Shown here piece by piece: positions 15,880 through 26,464 of a stretch of 64,000 nt of DNA. The position numbers and the translations under genes are program-made. The notes below the pieces were generated by a model that had not been told where the DNA came from, ran no database searches, and saw only the letters and a list, made by a program, of their open reading frames with translations. Numbering within the stretch: the first letter of the stretch is position 1; every line of letters begins with the position of its first letter. Source of the stretch: Lachnobacterium bovis (GTDB lineage: Bacteria > Bacillota > Clostridia > Lachnospirales > Lachnospiraceae); contig NZ_FOGW01000005.1 in NCBI RefSeq assembly GCF_900111325.1, forward strand, positions 124,001-188,000. The letters run 5' to 3'.

Positions 15880-17934
15880 TTAAACTATACGTTTAAATTT
15901 CTTTTCAATTTCATATTTTGTCATTGCTATAATAGTTGGTCTACCATGAGGACAATTATAAGGATTTTCAATTTTTAATAAATCATCTAAAAGTTTTCTT
16001 ACTTCTAATTCGCTTATTTTATTGTTTCCTTTTATAGCTGCTTTACAGGACATGGTAGCAACTTTATGTAAAATCAAATCAGATGTTGTTTTTCCTTTAA
16101 ATTCTAAACATTCATCTATCATATCAATAAAGAGAGTCTTCATATCAATATTGTATAAATTATCTGGTACAGCTGTAATTTTATATTCTTTACCACCAAA
16201 ATATTCAATATCATATCCAAAAGACATTAATTCATCTTCTATTTTAGATAACATTTCTTGTTCCGTATCATCTAAAGTTAGAATTATAGGTGGATTAAGA
16301 ACCTGGGACGTAAACTCTTTATTTTTTAACTTATTTAAAGTTTGTTCATATAAAACTTTTTCATGTGCAGCATGTTGATCCATTATATATAGTTCATCAC
16401 CAAATTCAATTAACCAATAAGTTTTAAAGAGTTGACCAATAATATTATAAGATGATTTATTTTTTTGTGATAAGAAATTTTCATCAACATCAGATAACGT
16501 AATTTCTTTGTATTCAACTTTTTCTTCAGCAACCATCTTAGCTACAGTTTCATCTTTAGATAAATGATTATTATCATTAGAAATATCATCTTTCACATTG
16601 CTAGCTAGAGTATTTTGTGTAGTATTTGATATATTATGATCAACATCATTAGAATCAAAATTTTTTCGATTAAACGCCATATTAAGCGCATTTGATATAG
16701 TTGAAACAGCGTCACTTACCTGTTTACTATGAAATTTATCAAATGAATTAGCGTTTGATTGTTGTTTTGTATCATTTGATTCATCTGCCGTTGTCTTTTT
16801 ATTATTTTTTATAAACTTTTCATATTCTTTAGCATAATTAAATGTTTCAAATGGCTCTGGTATAATAGCTTTTTCTAATATTTTTTGCTTTTCTAGGGCC
16901 GCATCTTTTTGATCATTTTCATCAATAGGTACACGAGGTATTAATTCTCTGTTTGATAATTTAGCATATACTATATCATATAATTGTGAATATATTTCTT
17001 CGTTGTGACTAAACCTTAATTCCATTTTTGTTGGATGAACATTTACGTCTATCATTGAACCTTTAAAATCAAAATAGAGTAATGTAAACGGATATTGATG
17101 TTGCATCAAATAATTTTTATAGCCATCTTCTATACTTTTTGATAATAATGAACTTTTGATATAACGTCCATTTATGAAATAATTCTCGTAATTTCGATTC
17201 CCTCTTGTAATTATTGGTTTGCCTAAAAAACCATGGACTTTAAACAACTCTGTCTCAACATCAACTTCAATAAGAGAATTAGCTATTTCTCTTCCATATA
17301 TCTGATAAACAAGATCTTTTATATTTGAATTACCTGATGTGTGTAATTTTATCTTGTTATTATTAATAAATTTAAAAGAAATATTTGGATGAGACAAAGC
17401 AAGTTTTTCTACAACATCGGTAATATAGTTACCTTCAGTTGTTGGAGATTTAAGGAATTTTCTTCTAGCTGGAGTATTAAAGAATATATCTTTTACAATA
17501 AAAGTTGTTCCATCAGGCGCTCCTATTTCAGTATTAGATATCTCCTTTGAACCCTCAATTAAATATCTTGTTCCTGTTAAATCATCATATGTTTTTGTAA
17601 TCAATTCAACCCTAGCAATAGCAGAAATACTCGATAATGCTTCTCCTCTAAATCCAAGGGAAGATACACTTAATAAATCTTCAGCTGTTTTGATTTTACT
17701 AGTTGAATGTCTTAAAAATGCAATTGGAACATCACTTTTTTTGATTCCACTTCCATTATCAGTTATACGAATCAAAGAAATACCACCTTCTTTGATTTCT
17801 ATTGTTATAGCAGTCGCTCCTGCATCGATTGCATTTTCGACTAATTCTTTAACAACTGATTTTGGACGTTCAACTACTTCGCCAGCAGCTATCTTGTCAA
17901 TAGTTTCTCTAGTTAATAATTCAATCTTCCCCAT
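15880..17934 (-). CDS. mutL: DNA mismatch repair protein MutL (endonuclease type)
   Basis: 684 residues. N-terminal GHKL ATPase with ELVENAIDAGA, DNGSGI, GFRGEALSSI and the GTTFIVKDIFFNTPARRKFLK block; a long Asn/Ser-rich linker (about 370-490); C-terminal dimer domain carrying the endonuclease metal site DQHAAHEKVLYE at 519-530, with SCKAAIK at 629-635 and CPHGRP at 661-666. This is the nicking type of MutL used in organisms without MutH. It starts 12 bp after the mutS stop codon. Confidence 0.96.
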   Translation of the reverse strand: MGKIELLTRETIDKIAAGEVVERPKSVVKELVENAIDAGATAITIEIKEGGISLIRITDNGSGIKKSDVPIAFLRHSTSKIKTAEDLLSVSSLGFRGEALSSISAIARVELITKTYDDLTGTRYLIEGSKEISNTEIGAPDGTTFIVKDIFFNTPARRKFLKSPTTEGNYITDVVEKLALSHPNISFKFINNNKIKLHTSGNSNIKDLVYQIYGREIANSLIEVDVETELFKVHGFLGKPIITRGNRNYENYFINGRYIKSSLLSKSIEDGYKNYLMQHQYPFTLLYFDFKGSMIDVNVHPTKMELRFSHNEEIYSQLYDIVYAKLSNRELIPRVPIDENDQKDAALEKQKILEKAIIPEPFETFNYAKEYEKFIKNNKKTTADESNDTKQQSNANSFDKFHSKQVSDAVSTISNALNMAFNRKNFDSNDVDHNISNTTQNTLASNVKDDISNDNNHLSKDETVAKMVAEEKVEYKEITLSDVDENFLSQKNKSSYNIIGQLFKTYWLIEFGDELYIMDQHAAHEKVLYEQTLNKLKNKEFTSQVLNPPIILTLDDTEQEMLSKIEDELMSFGYDIEYFGGKEYKITAVPDNLYNIDMKTLFIDMIDECLEFKGKTTSDLILHKVATMSCKAAIKGNNKISELEVRKLLDDLLKIENPYNCPHGRPTIIAMTKYEIEKKFKRIV

Positions 17935-17945
17935 GGTCGTTCCTC

Positions 17946-20621
17946 CTATTTATTCTTGAGCTTTGCCTGTAAATCATATAACTTATTTAAGGCTTCAAGT
18001 GGTGTCATGTTTGAAATATCAAGTGATTTAATCTCGTCAACAATTTCATTTGATGAATTATTAGTCATATTATTAAAAGCGTCAAATAAAGAAATTTGGT
18101 TTGCATCAACATCGTCTAATTTTTTTGGAGCTTTTTCTTTTTTCACTTTTCTAGCTGGTATATCAACTGTAATACTTTTTACTGTTTCTGTTATGTCATT
18201 TTGAGTTAATTCTTCAACTATTTCTTTTGCACGTTCTATAACAGAATTTGGAACACCAGCTAATTTAGCTACCTGTATACCATAGCTTTTATCAGCTCCA
18301 CCTTTTACAATTTTTCTTAAAAAGACGATATCATCACCTTTTTCTTTTACAGCAATGCAATAATTATTTACACTGGCTATTTTTCCTTCTAATTCAGTTA
18401 GCTCATGATAATGTGTTGCAAATAAAGTTTTTGCACCTAATATATTAGGATTACTTATATGTTCTACAACTGCCCAAGCAATACTTAATCCATCAAATGT
18501 AGATGTTCCGCGACCAATTTCATCTAAAATCAAAAGAGATTTACTAGTTGCACTTCTTAAAATATTAGCTACTTCATTCATTTCAACCATGAACGTACTT
18601 TGACCACTTGCTAAATCATCTGATGCACCTACTCTTGTAAAAATTCTATCAACTATTCCTATATTAGCAGATGTAGCAGGAACGTAACTTCCAATTTGAG
18701 CCATTAAAACGATAATTGCGCTTTGTCTCATATATGTGGATTTACCAGCCATATTAGGACCTGTTATGATAGAAACTCTATTTTTATTATTATCAAGATA
18801 TGTATCATTAGAAATAAACATATCATTTTTTATCATTTTTTCTACAACAGGATGTCTTCCAGCTTTAATATCTAAAATACCATCTGTGTTTATTGTAGGT
18901 CTACAATAATTATTTTTTTCTGCCACTGTTGCAAGAGAGACAAAAACATCTAATTTTGCGATAGCCTTTGCAGTTGTTTGAATTCTTGCAATGTTACTAG
19001 AAATAGTATCTCGAGTTTGTTTAAATAAATCATATTCTAAAGAAACAAGTTTATCTTCAGAACCTAAAATCATTTCTTCTAATTCTTTTAATTTTGGTGT
19101 AATGTATCTTTCTGCATTTGTAAGTGTCTGTTTTCTTGTATAATAATCAGGAACCAATTCTTTATATGAATTTGTAACCTCTAAATAATAGCCAAATACT
19201 TTATTGTATTTTATTTTTAAATTTTTAATACCAGTTTTTTCTTTTTCTTCTGTTTCAAGATCTGCTAACCACTGTTTTCCTTCTGTTTTTGCACGTCTTA
19301 ATTTATCAACAACTTCATTAAATCCATCTTTTATAATATCACCATCTTTAGTGCTTATAGGTGGTTCTTCATTTATTGATTTATCTAATAAATCATATAA
19401 ATCAGTAAGACAATCAAAATTTGCTTTTATTTCTTCAACAAATTCACATGATAAATCGTTTAATTGAGCAAAAATTGGAGGTAACATTTTTAAAGAATTC
19501 TTAAAGGCAATCAAATCTCTTGGATTGGCTGTCTGATAAGAAATTCTTGTTATAAGCCTTTCTAAATCATATATAGGATTAAGATATTCTCTTAATTCTT
19601 CTCTTGTAATTGCATGATTATTCAAGTCTTCAATAAAATCTTGTCTTTTAAGGATTTCATCTTTTTCAATTAGAGGTTGTTCTACGTAATTTCGTAATAA
19701 TCTAGCCCCCATTGCGGTTTTTGTTTTATCAAGAACCCATAATAAAGAACCACGTTTTTGCTTTTCTCTGAGTGTTTCTACAAGTTCTAGATTCCTACGA
19801 GTAGAACTATCTATTATCATATATTTTCCGATAGAATAAGGCTGTATTGTTAAAATGTTTGCAAGTGAATTTTTTTGAGTTTCATATAGATATTTTAAAA
19901 TAGCTCCAGCTGAAACACTTCCTGCATCATAATCTCCTAAACCTAATCCTTCTAATGATTTTACTTTAAAATGATCTAAAAGAGTCTCTTGAACTGTTTC
20001 ATTTCCAAAATACCAGGAATCTATAGCAGATACTACAATATTTAATCTTTCTCTTAAATCCGCGATATCTACACCACTGATAAGAAATGAATCATTGCAA
20101 ATAATTTCAGAAGGAACAAATTTATTAATTTCATCTATTAATTTACGTTTTGTATCAACCTGTGTAACAAAGAAATCACCTGTAGACACATCAACTGTTG
20201 CAATACCAAATAAATCTTCAACGCAGACAATACACATTAGGTAATTGTTTTTAGTTTCATCTAATGCAGTTATGTTTAAATTTGTACCAGGTGTTACTAC
20301 TCTAACAACTTCACGTTTAACCATACCTTTAGCCGTTTTGGGATCTTCAACCTGCTCGCAAATTGCAACTTTATGACCGTTAGCAACGAGTTTATTTAAA
20401 TATACATCAGCTGAATGATATGGAATTCCGCACATAGGTGCTCGTTCAGCTAATCCACATGCTTTTCCAGTTAATGTTAATTCAAGCTCTTTTGATACAA
20501 CTTTTGCATCTTCGAAAAACATTTCATAAAAATCGCCTAAACGATAAAATATTATACAATCCTTATTATCTTCTTTAGTTTGAAGATAATGCTTCATCAT
20601 TGGGGTTAATTCTTCAGCCAC
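17946..20621 (-). CDS. mutS: DNA mismatch repair protein MutS
   Basis: 891 residues, typical MutS1. The mismatch-reading Phe-x-Glu is in GDFYEMFFEDA (F31, E33). Clamp/lever region in the middle; ATPase domain with Walker A GPNMAGKSTYMRQ, the signature VGASDDLASGQSTFMVEMNE, Walker B SLLILDEIGRGTSTFDG and the H-loop FATHYHEL. The C-terminal helix-turn-helix dimer region follows a Lys-rich linker. It recognises base mismatches and recruits MutL, encoded next. Confidence 0.97.
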   Translation of the reverse strand: MAEELTPMMKHYLQTKEDNKDCIIFYRLGDFYEMFFEDAKVVSKELELTLTGKACGLAERAPMCGIPYHSADVYLNKLVANGHKVAICEQVEDPKTAKGMVKREVVRVVTPGTNLNITALDETKNNYLMCIVCVEDLFGIATVDVSTGDFFVTQVDTKRKLIDEINKFVPSEIICNDSFLISGVDIADLRERLNIVVSAIDSWYFGNETVQETLLDHFKVKSLEGLGLGDYDAGSVSAGAILKYLYETQKNSLANILTIQPYSIGKYMIIDSSTRRNLELVETLREKQKRGSLLWVLDKTKTAMGARLLRNYVEQPLIEKDEILKRQDFIEDLNNHAITREELREYLNPIYDLERLITRISYQTANPRDLIAFKNSLKMLPPIFAQLNDLSCEFVEEIKANFDCLTDLYDLLDKSINEEPPISTKDGDIIKDGFNEVVDKLRRAKTEGKQWLADLETEEKEKTGIKNLKIKYNKVFGYYLEVTNSYKELVPDYYTRKQTLTNAERYITPKLKELEEMILGSEDKLVSLEYDLFKQTRDTISSNIARIQTTAKAIAKLDVFVSLATVAEKNNYCRPTINTDGILDIKAGRHPVVEKMIKNDMFISNDTYLDNNKNRVSIITGPNMAGKSTYMRQSAIIVLMAQIGSYVPATSANIGIVDRIFTRVGASDDLASGQSTFMVEMNEVANILRSATSKSLLILDEIGRGTSTFDGLSIAWAVVEHISNPNILGAKTLFATHYHELTELEGKIASVNNYCIAVKEKGDDIVFLRKIVKGGADKSYGIQVAKLAGVPNSVIERAKEIVEELTQNDITETVKSITVDIPARKVKKEKAPKKLDDVDANQISLFDAFNNMTNNSSNEIVDEIKSLDISNMTPLEALNKLYDLQAKLKNK

Positions 20622-20647
20622 TCTTAGTTCCTCTTTCTTATAATTTA

Positions 20648-22234
20648 TTAATAGGTTGGATTAAAATGCTCAATAATTTTTTCAGCCACTTTTAAACCAT
20701 CCATGGCAGCAGATGTAATTCCACCTGCAAAGCCTGCTCCTTCTCCACATGGATATAAGCCTTTTACATTACTTTCAAAATCAGTATTTCTGTTTATTCT
20801 AATAGGAGAAGACGTTCTTGTTTCCATTCCTGATAAAATGGCATCATATCTATCAAAACCTTTAACTATATTAGAAAAATGTTTCATACCTTCTATAAAT
20901 GATACTTCCATATCACAAGACATTAAACCTCTTAAATTAGCGAATGTCGTAGCGCCTTTTGTTGTGCTATCAAAATCACCATAGTTTTTAGATTCAATAT
21001 TATTTATATAATCACCAAATAATTGCTGTGGTATCTTACCATTACCTAATTTATAGTTCTTTTCTTCTAACATCCTTTGATAATACATTCCTGCTAATGG
21101 ACCTTCGTAACCAAAATCTTCAGGATTAACAGATACAATAATTGCACTATTAGCGTTACTACCTGCTCTTTGTGAATAGCTCATGCCGTTAACAACTAAG
21201 CGGTTTTCTTCTGATGATGAATTGACAACATAACCTCCTGGGCACATACAAAAAGAATATACTCCACGTCCGTTTGGAAAATTAGAGGTTACTTTATATG
21301 GTGAGGCAGGTAATTTATCAAAGTATTTAGGGCCATACATTATTTCATTAATCATTCTTTGTGGATGTTCAACCCTAAATCCGACTGCAAAGCTTTTCGC
21401 CTGCATTTCTACCTTATGTTTGTATAATGTTTCAAAAGTTAATCTTGCACTATGTCCTAGAGCTAAAACTACACTTTGGGTTTGGATGATAGAACCATCT
21501 TGTAATATTAAACCATGTATTTTTGAATTTTCTATGACAAAATCAACAACACGAGTATTAAATTTAAAAGTACATCCTTTTTCTATCATATAATTACGCA
21601 TATTTGCAATTACATTACACAAAACATCTGTACCAATATGAGGCTTATTGTCATATAATATATTCTCATTTGCACCAAACTTAACAAAAGTTTCAAGAAC
21701 AAACTTATTTCTACCTGTTTTATCTTTAATTGCAGTATTTAATTTACCGTCTGAAAATGTACCTGCACCGCCTTCGCCAAATTGAACATTACTAAACGGA
21801 TCTAAAATACCTGTTTTCCAAAACTGTTCTACATCTTTCTGACGTTCTTCAACAGTTTTGCCTTGTTCTAGAATAATTGGCATAAAGCCAGATTCTGTTA
21901 GCAAGTATGCACTAAAAAGACCTGCTGGTCCTGCACCTACGACTACAGGTCGCTGCAATAGAGGTTCTTCTCCTTTAGATGGAATTTTATAAACAACCTC
22001 TTTTATAGGCATTATAGATTTATTATGTATATGAGATAATACTTTTGACTCATTTTTTACTTCTATATTTACTGCGTAAACCCAAAAAATATCTGGTTTT
22101 TTTCTAGCATCAATTGATTTTTTGACAATTTTATATGAAAAATCTTTTTTTAATTTTAACATTGATGCTATTTTCTTTTTTAAATCATCTTCTTTATGTT
22201 CTAATGGCAATTTTATTTGATTAATTCGTATCAT
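20648..22234 (-). CDS. FAD-dependent dehydrogenase (COG2509 type)
   Basis: 528 residues. A ~90-residue N-terminal domain (MIRINQIKLPLEH...) precedes a Rossmann FAD fold (VVVGAGPAGLFSAYLLTESG, about 97-116) with LEQGKTVEERQKDVEQFW and FGEGGAGTFSDGKLNT. It ends with YPCGEGAGFAGGITSAAMDGLKVAE, the second dinucleotide block. Family members are annotated only as NAD(P)/FAD-dependent oxidoreductases and the substrate is unknown. It lies between mutS and another flavoprotein gene. Confidence is high for the family and low for a reaction. Confidence 0.85.
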   Translation of the reverse strand: MIRINQIKLPLEHKEDDLKKKIASMLKLKKDFSYKIVKKSIDARKKPDIFWVYAVNIEVKNESKVLSHIHNKSIMPIKEVVYKIPSKGEEPLLQRPVVVGAGPAGLFSAYLLTESGFMPIILEQGKTVEERQKDVEQFWKTGILDPFSNVQFGEGGAGTFSDGKLNTAIKDKTGRNKFVLETFVKFGANENILYDNKPHIGTDVLCNVIANMRNYMIEKGCTFKFNTRVVDFVIENSKIHGLILQDGSIIQTQSVVLALGHSARLTFETLYKHKVEMQAKSFAVGFRVEHPQRMINEIMYGPKYFDKLPASPYKVTSNFPNGRGVYSFCMCPGGYVVNSSSEENRLVVNGMSYSQRAGSNANSAIIVSVNPEDFGYEGPLAGMYYQRMLEEKNYKLGNGKIPQQLFGDYINNIESKNYGDFDSTTKGATTFANLRGLMSCDMEVSFIEGMKHFSNIVKGFDRYDAILSGMETRTSSPIRINRNTDFESNVKGLYPCGEGAGFAGGITSAAMDGLKVAEKIIEHFNPTY

Positions 22235-22252
22235 ATTGTTTCCTTTTATTTT

Positions 22253-23575
22253 TTATTTAATATTTTTTCCTACTATATATCCACTTGCCCAAGCCCATTG
22301 TAAGTTATATCCTCCACAAATTCCGTCAACATCAAGTAATTCTCCTGTAAAATAAAGATTTTTATAAATTTTGGATTCTAATGTCTTAGTATTAATTTCA
22401 TTTGAATTAATACCACCTAGGCAAGCTTGAGAAAAATCGTAGCCTCGACTTTTCTCAATTGTAATCGAATAATGCTTTATCGATTTTTCTAATTTATCTA
22501 TCATATTATTTATAAATTCATCAAATGGTAACTCTCTTTTTTTAATACCTTTTTTAGTAAATGATGAATCTAAATTAACATTGTTAAAAACTTCATTCCA
22601 TAGTTTATCTGGTAATATTCCATTCAAGATATATTTAAATTCCTTTTTTTCAGGTAATATTTTAATGTTAGCAAGTAATAAATCGCGTAATTTATCAGAT
22701 GGGAAATCTGGTAAAAAATCTATTTGTCCAATAACATTTTGTTTTTTTAATAATAATTCTGAAATACAATGACTTACCTGAAATACAGGAATTCCTGAAA
22801 TTCCATACTCTGTAATTTGTATTTCTCCTGTATCTTCTCTTTTTACATTATTTTTGTCAATAATTGATATTTTACTTTTTATTCTAACACCAGCCATTTT
22901 CTTAAAGGCATTTCCTTTACAATAAAAACCACATAAAACCGGAGCAATCGGAGTAAACGTATGATTCAAATTTTTAATTATTTTGAAAATACTTCCATCA
23001 CTTCCTAATTTAGGTGATGCTAATAATCCTGTGGAAAAAATTAAATTTGAACTTTCATGTTTAAAAGGTATTTCGTTTATTATAATATCATTTTTTTTCT
23101 TTTTGTTCTTGCTATCAGAATTTTCAAATTGTAACGTTTTACCCGTTACGATATATTTATTATCAGATTTCTGTAGAGTCACAAATGAAATTATACTATT
23201 TAAGCAAATATCAACTCCTAATCGCATGAGTTCTAGTTCTAATGCAGTTACAATAGATGATGCTTGATTTGAATTAGGATAATAATATCCATTTTTTTCA
23301 TATGATAAGATCCCTAATTCATTAAAAAAATTAATAGTATCTTGTTTTGAAAAATTATCAAACATATTATTAATTAATTCTTCGTTTCCAAAAAAACATT
23401 CTTTTTTCATGTAATCATTGGTAAAATTACACTTGCCGTTACCTGTTGCATATATTTTTTTACCAATTTTATTTTCTTTTTCAAGTAAAAGAACCGATTT
23501 ATTCTGTCGTGCAGCTGTAATAGCTGACATGACTCCAGAAGCACCGGCTCCTATTACAATTACATCATATTTCAT
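22253..23575 (-). CDS. HI0933/BaiN-family flavoprotein
   Basis: 440 residues from the ATG at 23575. The FAD fold begins at once (YDVIVIGAGASGVMSAITAA), with GKKIYATGNGKCNFTN, NGYYYPNSNQASSIVTALELE, STGLLASPKLGSDG, EIQITEYGISGIPVFQVS and the C-terminal LYFTGELLDVDGICGGYNLQWAWASGYIVG. The reaction is unproven; bile-acid reductase labels for this family are weak transfers. An upstream ATG at 23635 falls inside an inverted repeat and has no ribosome binding site, so it was rejected. Confidence 0.87.
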   Translation of the reverse strand: MKYDVIVIGAGASGVMSAITAARQNKSVLLLEKENKIGKKIYATGNGKCNFTNDYMKKECFFGNEELINNMFDNFSKQDTINFFNELGILSYEKNGYYYPNSNQASSIVTALELELMRLGVDICLNSIISFVTLQKSDNKYIVTGKTLQFENSDSKNKKKKNDIIINEIPFKHESSNLIFSTGLLASPKLGSDGSIFKIIKNLNHTFTPIAPVLCGFYCKGNAFKKMAGVRIKSKISIIDKNNVKREDTGEIQITEYGISGIPVFQVSHCISELLLKKQNVIGQIDFLPDFPSDKLRDLLLANIKILPEKKEFKYILNGILPDKLWNEVFNNVNLDSSFTKKGIKKRELPFDEFINNMIDKLEKSIKHYSITIEKSRGYDFSQACLGGINSNEINTKTLESKIYKNLYFTGELLDVDGICGGYNLQWAWASGYIVGKNIK

Positions 23576-23614
23576 ATTTAATCTCTTTCTTTCATATATG
23601 ATAAAACTACAATA

Positions 23615-23666
23615 GGGCACGTCATTAATCTTCATTATAACATAATAGAAGAATTAATTAGTGCCC
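23615..23666. repeat. Long imperfect inverted repeat (stem-loop)
   Basis: GGGCAC (23615-23620) pairs with GTGCCC (23661-23666), and the inner ATTAAT/ATTAAT and CTTC/GAAG arms continue the stem. On the plus strand it is followed by TTTTTT; on the minus strand, the direction of the flanking genes, no T run follows. It also contains a minus-strand TATAAT. It may be a processing site, a regulatory hairpin or a weak terminator. Confidence 0.55.
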
Positions 23667-23673
23667 ATTTTTT

Positions 23674-25335
23674 CTACATTAAATGTATTATTTTTGCCAT
23701 TTTCACCAAATGTCTGCCACCAGGAAAATGTCTTAATTCATCTTCTGTAAGTCCTTTAAGAAGCAATAAAGTTGTACCGTAAGAAACGAATGCAATAATA
23801 AAAGCAAAAATAATAGCTACAAAGTTTCTTCTGCATAATTTATACATACCATGATATGCAAAAAATGTAAGTACACCCATTATCATAGAACAGATAGCTG
23901 GAATAATGTATGTTTTTTTGTACTCTCTTTTAAAACCACTATATTTAACAATAGCTCTACTATTTAAGAAACACATAATAAAAGCAAAAAATGTGTTTGC
24001 GATTACTACTGCATAAATACCTAATCTGAATGCAAGCATTAAAAAGATTAATAATAAAACATGAGTAACTAGTGCTATTAAAGCATTTATAACAGGTATT
24101 TTTAATTTATCTATTCCTTGCAATAATCCATTTGATAATGTTGAAATTGAATAAAAAATTATCGCTACTGAACCAAGTAACATCATATTAGTTGCAACAT
24201 CAATATTTCCTAATGTAGTTGGGAAAAGTAAAATTAATATTGGACGACCAAGTGCCATTAAGCCAACTGTACATGGAAAAGCAATAACCATAATAAATCT
24301 AGTTGATGCTTGAATTTGATAACGTACAGCTTCTAAATCGCCTTGTGCATATGATGATGTTAATTTTGGCACTGCTGACGCTACCATAGCAGATGCAATT
24401 GAAATTGGCACATTTATTAATAAACGATATTTTCCAGTAAATACACCATACCATCCATCTGCTAGATCTTGCGAATATCCTTGTAGTGCTGCTATATTTT
24501 TAAATATTCCCTGGTCAATACTTGCACTAATATTATATACTGTTGTACTTAAAAGAACTGGAATGATAGTTGCAATAAGCATTTTCATTGTAAATGAAAA
24601 AGAATCAATTTCTACATTTTTTTCTTTTCTCATTTTCTTTTTAAATACTTTTAAATATGTTAAAAATATCATACAAACAAACACTAATGCTGCTAAAGAT
24701 CCCATTACTGTTCCTAAAGTTCCACCTGCTGCACCATATGCTGCCGAATAATGTTTTTGATCTCCTAAAACCTTTCCTATGCGTGTACCGTAATTAAACA
24801 AAACGTATGCTGCCCAGACACTGACAATGGCATTTACTATCTGCTCAATTATTTGGGAAATAGCACTTGGAACCATTGTTCCGGTTCCTTGGAAAAATCC
24901 TCTTATAACACCTAAAACAGCAACAATTATTAACCCAGGGCCCAAAACTCTTAATGCATATGCACTCATTGGAGTGTTCATTAAGCGAGCTAAATAATCT
25001 GCGCCAAAAAATACAATTAATGAAACTGTACCTCCAGATGCAATTGCAAATACAATAGCACCTTTAAGAATTTGGTATGCTTGTGCTTTATTGCCTTGTC
25101 CTAATTTTGCAGAAACTAGTTTAGATACGGCTAATGGCAAACTATACGATGAAATTATTAACATAACATTATAAATTTCGAAAGCCGTTCCATAATATCC
25201 GATTCCAACATCACCTAGTATATCTGTCATTGGCAATCTATACAACAAACCAATTATACGACTTATTATTGATGCCATTGCAAGAATTGAACCTTGCACT
25301 AAAAAATTTGACCTGTTTTTCTTTGACTGACTCAT
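23674..25335 (-). CDS. MOP-superfamily polysaccharide/lipid II flippase (SpoVB/YtgP/MurJ-like)
   Basis: 553 residues, about 14 transmembrane helices. N-terminal block FLVQGSILAMASIISRIIGLLYRLPM is typical of the SpoVB/YtgP branch, followed by GIGYYGTAFEIYNVMLIISSYSLPLAVSKLVSAK, FFQGTGTMVPSAISQIIEQIVNAIVSV and GLLQGIDKLKIPVINALIALV. Members export undecaprenyl-linked precursors; the YtgP branch serves as a lipid II flippase in Firmicutes. It is just downstream of a YerB-like lipoprotein gene. Exact cargo cannot be read from the sequence. Confidence 0.88.
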   Translation of the reverse strand: MSQSKKNRSNFLVQGSILAMASIISRIIGLLYRLPMTDILGDVGIGYYGTAFEIYNVMLIISSYSLPLAVSKLVSAKLGQGNKAQAYQILKGAIVFAIASGGTVSLIVFFGADYLARLMNTPMSAYALRVLGPGLIIVAVLGVIRGFFQGTGTMVPSAISQIIEQIVNAIVSVWAAYVLFNYGTRIGKVLGDQKHYSAAYGAAGGTLGTVMGSLAALVFVCMIFLTYLKVFKKKMRKEKNVEIDSFSFTMKMLIATIIPVLLSTTVYNISASIDQGIFKNIAALQGYSQDLADGWYGVFTGKYRLLINVPISIASAMVASAVPKLTSSYAQGDLEAVRYQIQASTRFIMVIAFPCTVGLMALGRPILILLFPTTLGNIDVATNMMLLGSVAIIFYSISTLSNGLLQGIDKLKIPVINALIALVTHVLLLIFLMLAFRLGIYAVVIANTFFAFIMCFLNSRAIVKYSGFKREYKKTYIIPAICSMIMGVLTFFAYHGMYKLCRRNFVAIIFAFIIAFVSYGTTLLLLKGLTEDELRHFPGGRHLVKMAKIIHLM

Positions 25336-25348
25336 TTTGTTTCCTCAA

Positions 25349-26437
25349 TTATTTTTTACTTTCATATTCTTTTTTTGTGGTATAAAAAGTATTTCCTTTA
25401 CTTTTATTTTTCTCAGAAATGCACACCCATGTTTTTCCTGGATTAAGAGTAATCTCTTTACCTGTAGAATCATAATAACATGTTTTATTCTTACCAATAT
25501 CATATTTCCAGTTTATATCTATCATATGACCATTAGTTATATATTTTCCTGTTCCTGTCCCAACAGTCTCAAGTTTTAATGAACCGTCATTTTTATCCCT
25601 TACAGAACATTCACATTCTTGAATAATAATATTCTTAACTGCTAGAGTTGAATCAGATAATGCATCTATCTGAGAAGACTTATATTCACCACGATAATAT
25701 AATTTTAAAGCTTTATTATATTCAAAATATGGTTTTGCATTTGAATAATAAAGCTTTATATATTCAACTTTTTTCCCATTACCTAAATTTACTTTGTTAT
25801 CAGATTTAGCAAACTTAAAATATGACGTAGCTGTTTTATCTAATGTGTTTGAATATTTTAAGTTTTTAAAAGCTTGTTCTATATTATGTGTAGAAGTAAA
25901 TATATGATGTGGAGCTTTTTTGTGTGGTAAAGAATCAAAATATTTTTCTTGATTACCAACAATACCGTCAACATTATCTATTTCATTTAAAGCATCAACG
26001 GCAAATCTGCTTTCTCCATAATGAAAGAAAACCGCATTTTGTTCTTTTGCATATTGTACAAAATAATCTCTTGCACTTCTTATATTACCAATCACATTAC
26101 AATTTGAATAATCTTGCATAATTAACATTAATCTTGTAATTCCTGCTTCTACTGGACATTCATAAATAATATCACCTTTACTTAATCCATATTGTGGTAA
26201 ACAAGCATGTGTGTTTTCAATCATAATGGCAACAGGCCTTTTGGTTGCTATTTTTTTGTCAATCCATTCCCCTGTATAAAAGCTTTGAACTTTACCTTTA
26301 TGATTTTGTTCTACATTACTTGAATTATCTTTTACTTTTATTTGAGCTGGTTTTTGCTCTTCCTCTTTTTTACAACCACCTAATAGACTACCACAAAATG
26401 CCATGATTAGTAAACTAATTGCGTACTTTCTTATCAT
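25349..26437 (-). CDS. YerB-like lipoprotein (DUF3048)
   Basis: 362 residues. Lipoprotein signal with lipobox LLGGC (Cys near residue 21) then K/E-rich linker. Family blocks: RPVAIMIENTHACLPQYGLSKGDIIYECPVEAGITRLM, IGNIRSARDYFVQYAKEQNAVFFHYGES, KAPHHIFTST, and a C-terminal half with NGHMIDINWKYD and LNPGKTWVCI. The function of this extracellular family is not established. A GGGGG-type site precedes the ATG. It lies between ybeY and the flippase gene. Confidence 0.87.
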   Translation of the reverse strand: MIRKYAISLLIMAFCGSLLGGCKKEEEQKPAQIKVKDNSSNVEQNHKGKVQSFYTGEWIDKKIATKRPVAIMIENTHACLPQYGLSKGDIIYECPVEAGITRLMLIMQDYSNCNVIGNIRSARDYFVQYAKEQNAVFFHYGESRFAVDALNEIDNVDGIVGNQEKYFDSLPHKKAPHHIFTSTHNIEQAFKNLKYSNTLDKTATSYFKFAKSDNKVNLGNGKKVEYIKLYYSNAKPYFEYNKALKLYYRGEYKSSQIDALSDSTLAVKNIIIQECECSVRDKNDGSLKLETVGTGTGKYITNGHMIDINWKYDIGKNKTCYYDSTGKEITLNPGKTWVCISEKNKSKGNTFYTTKKEYESKK

Positions 26438-26464
26438 ATATTTTTCCCCCTAATAATATATTGA

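Noticed and set aside
23576..23635. N-terminal extension of the BaiN-family protein
   Set aside because: The upstream ATG falls in an inverted repeat with no ribosome binding site, and the FAD fold starts right after the ATG at 23575.
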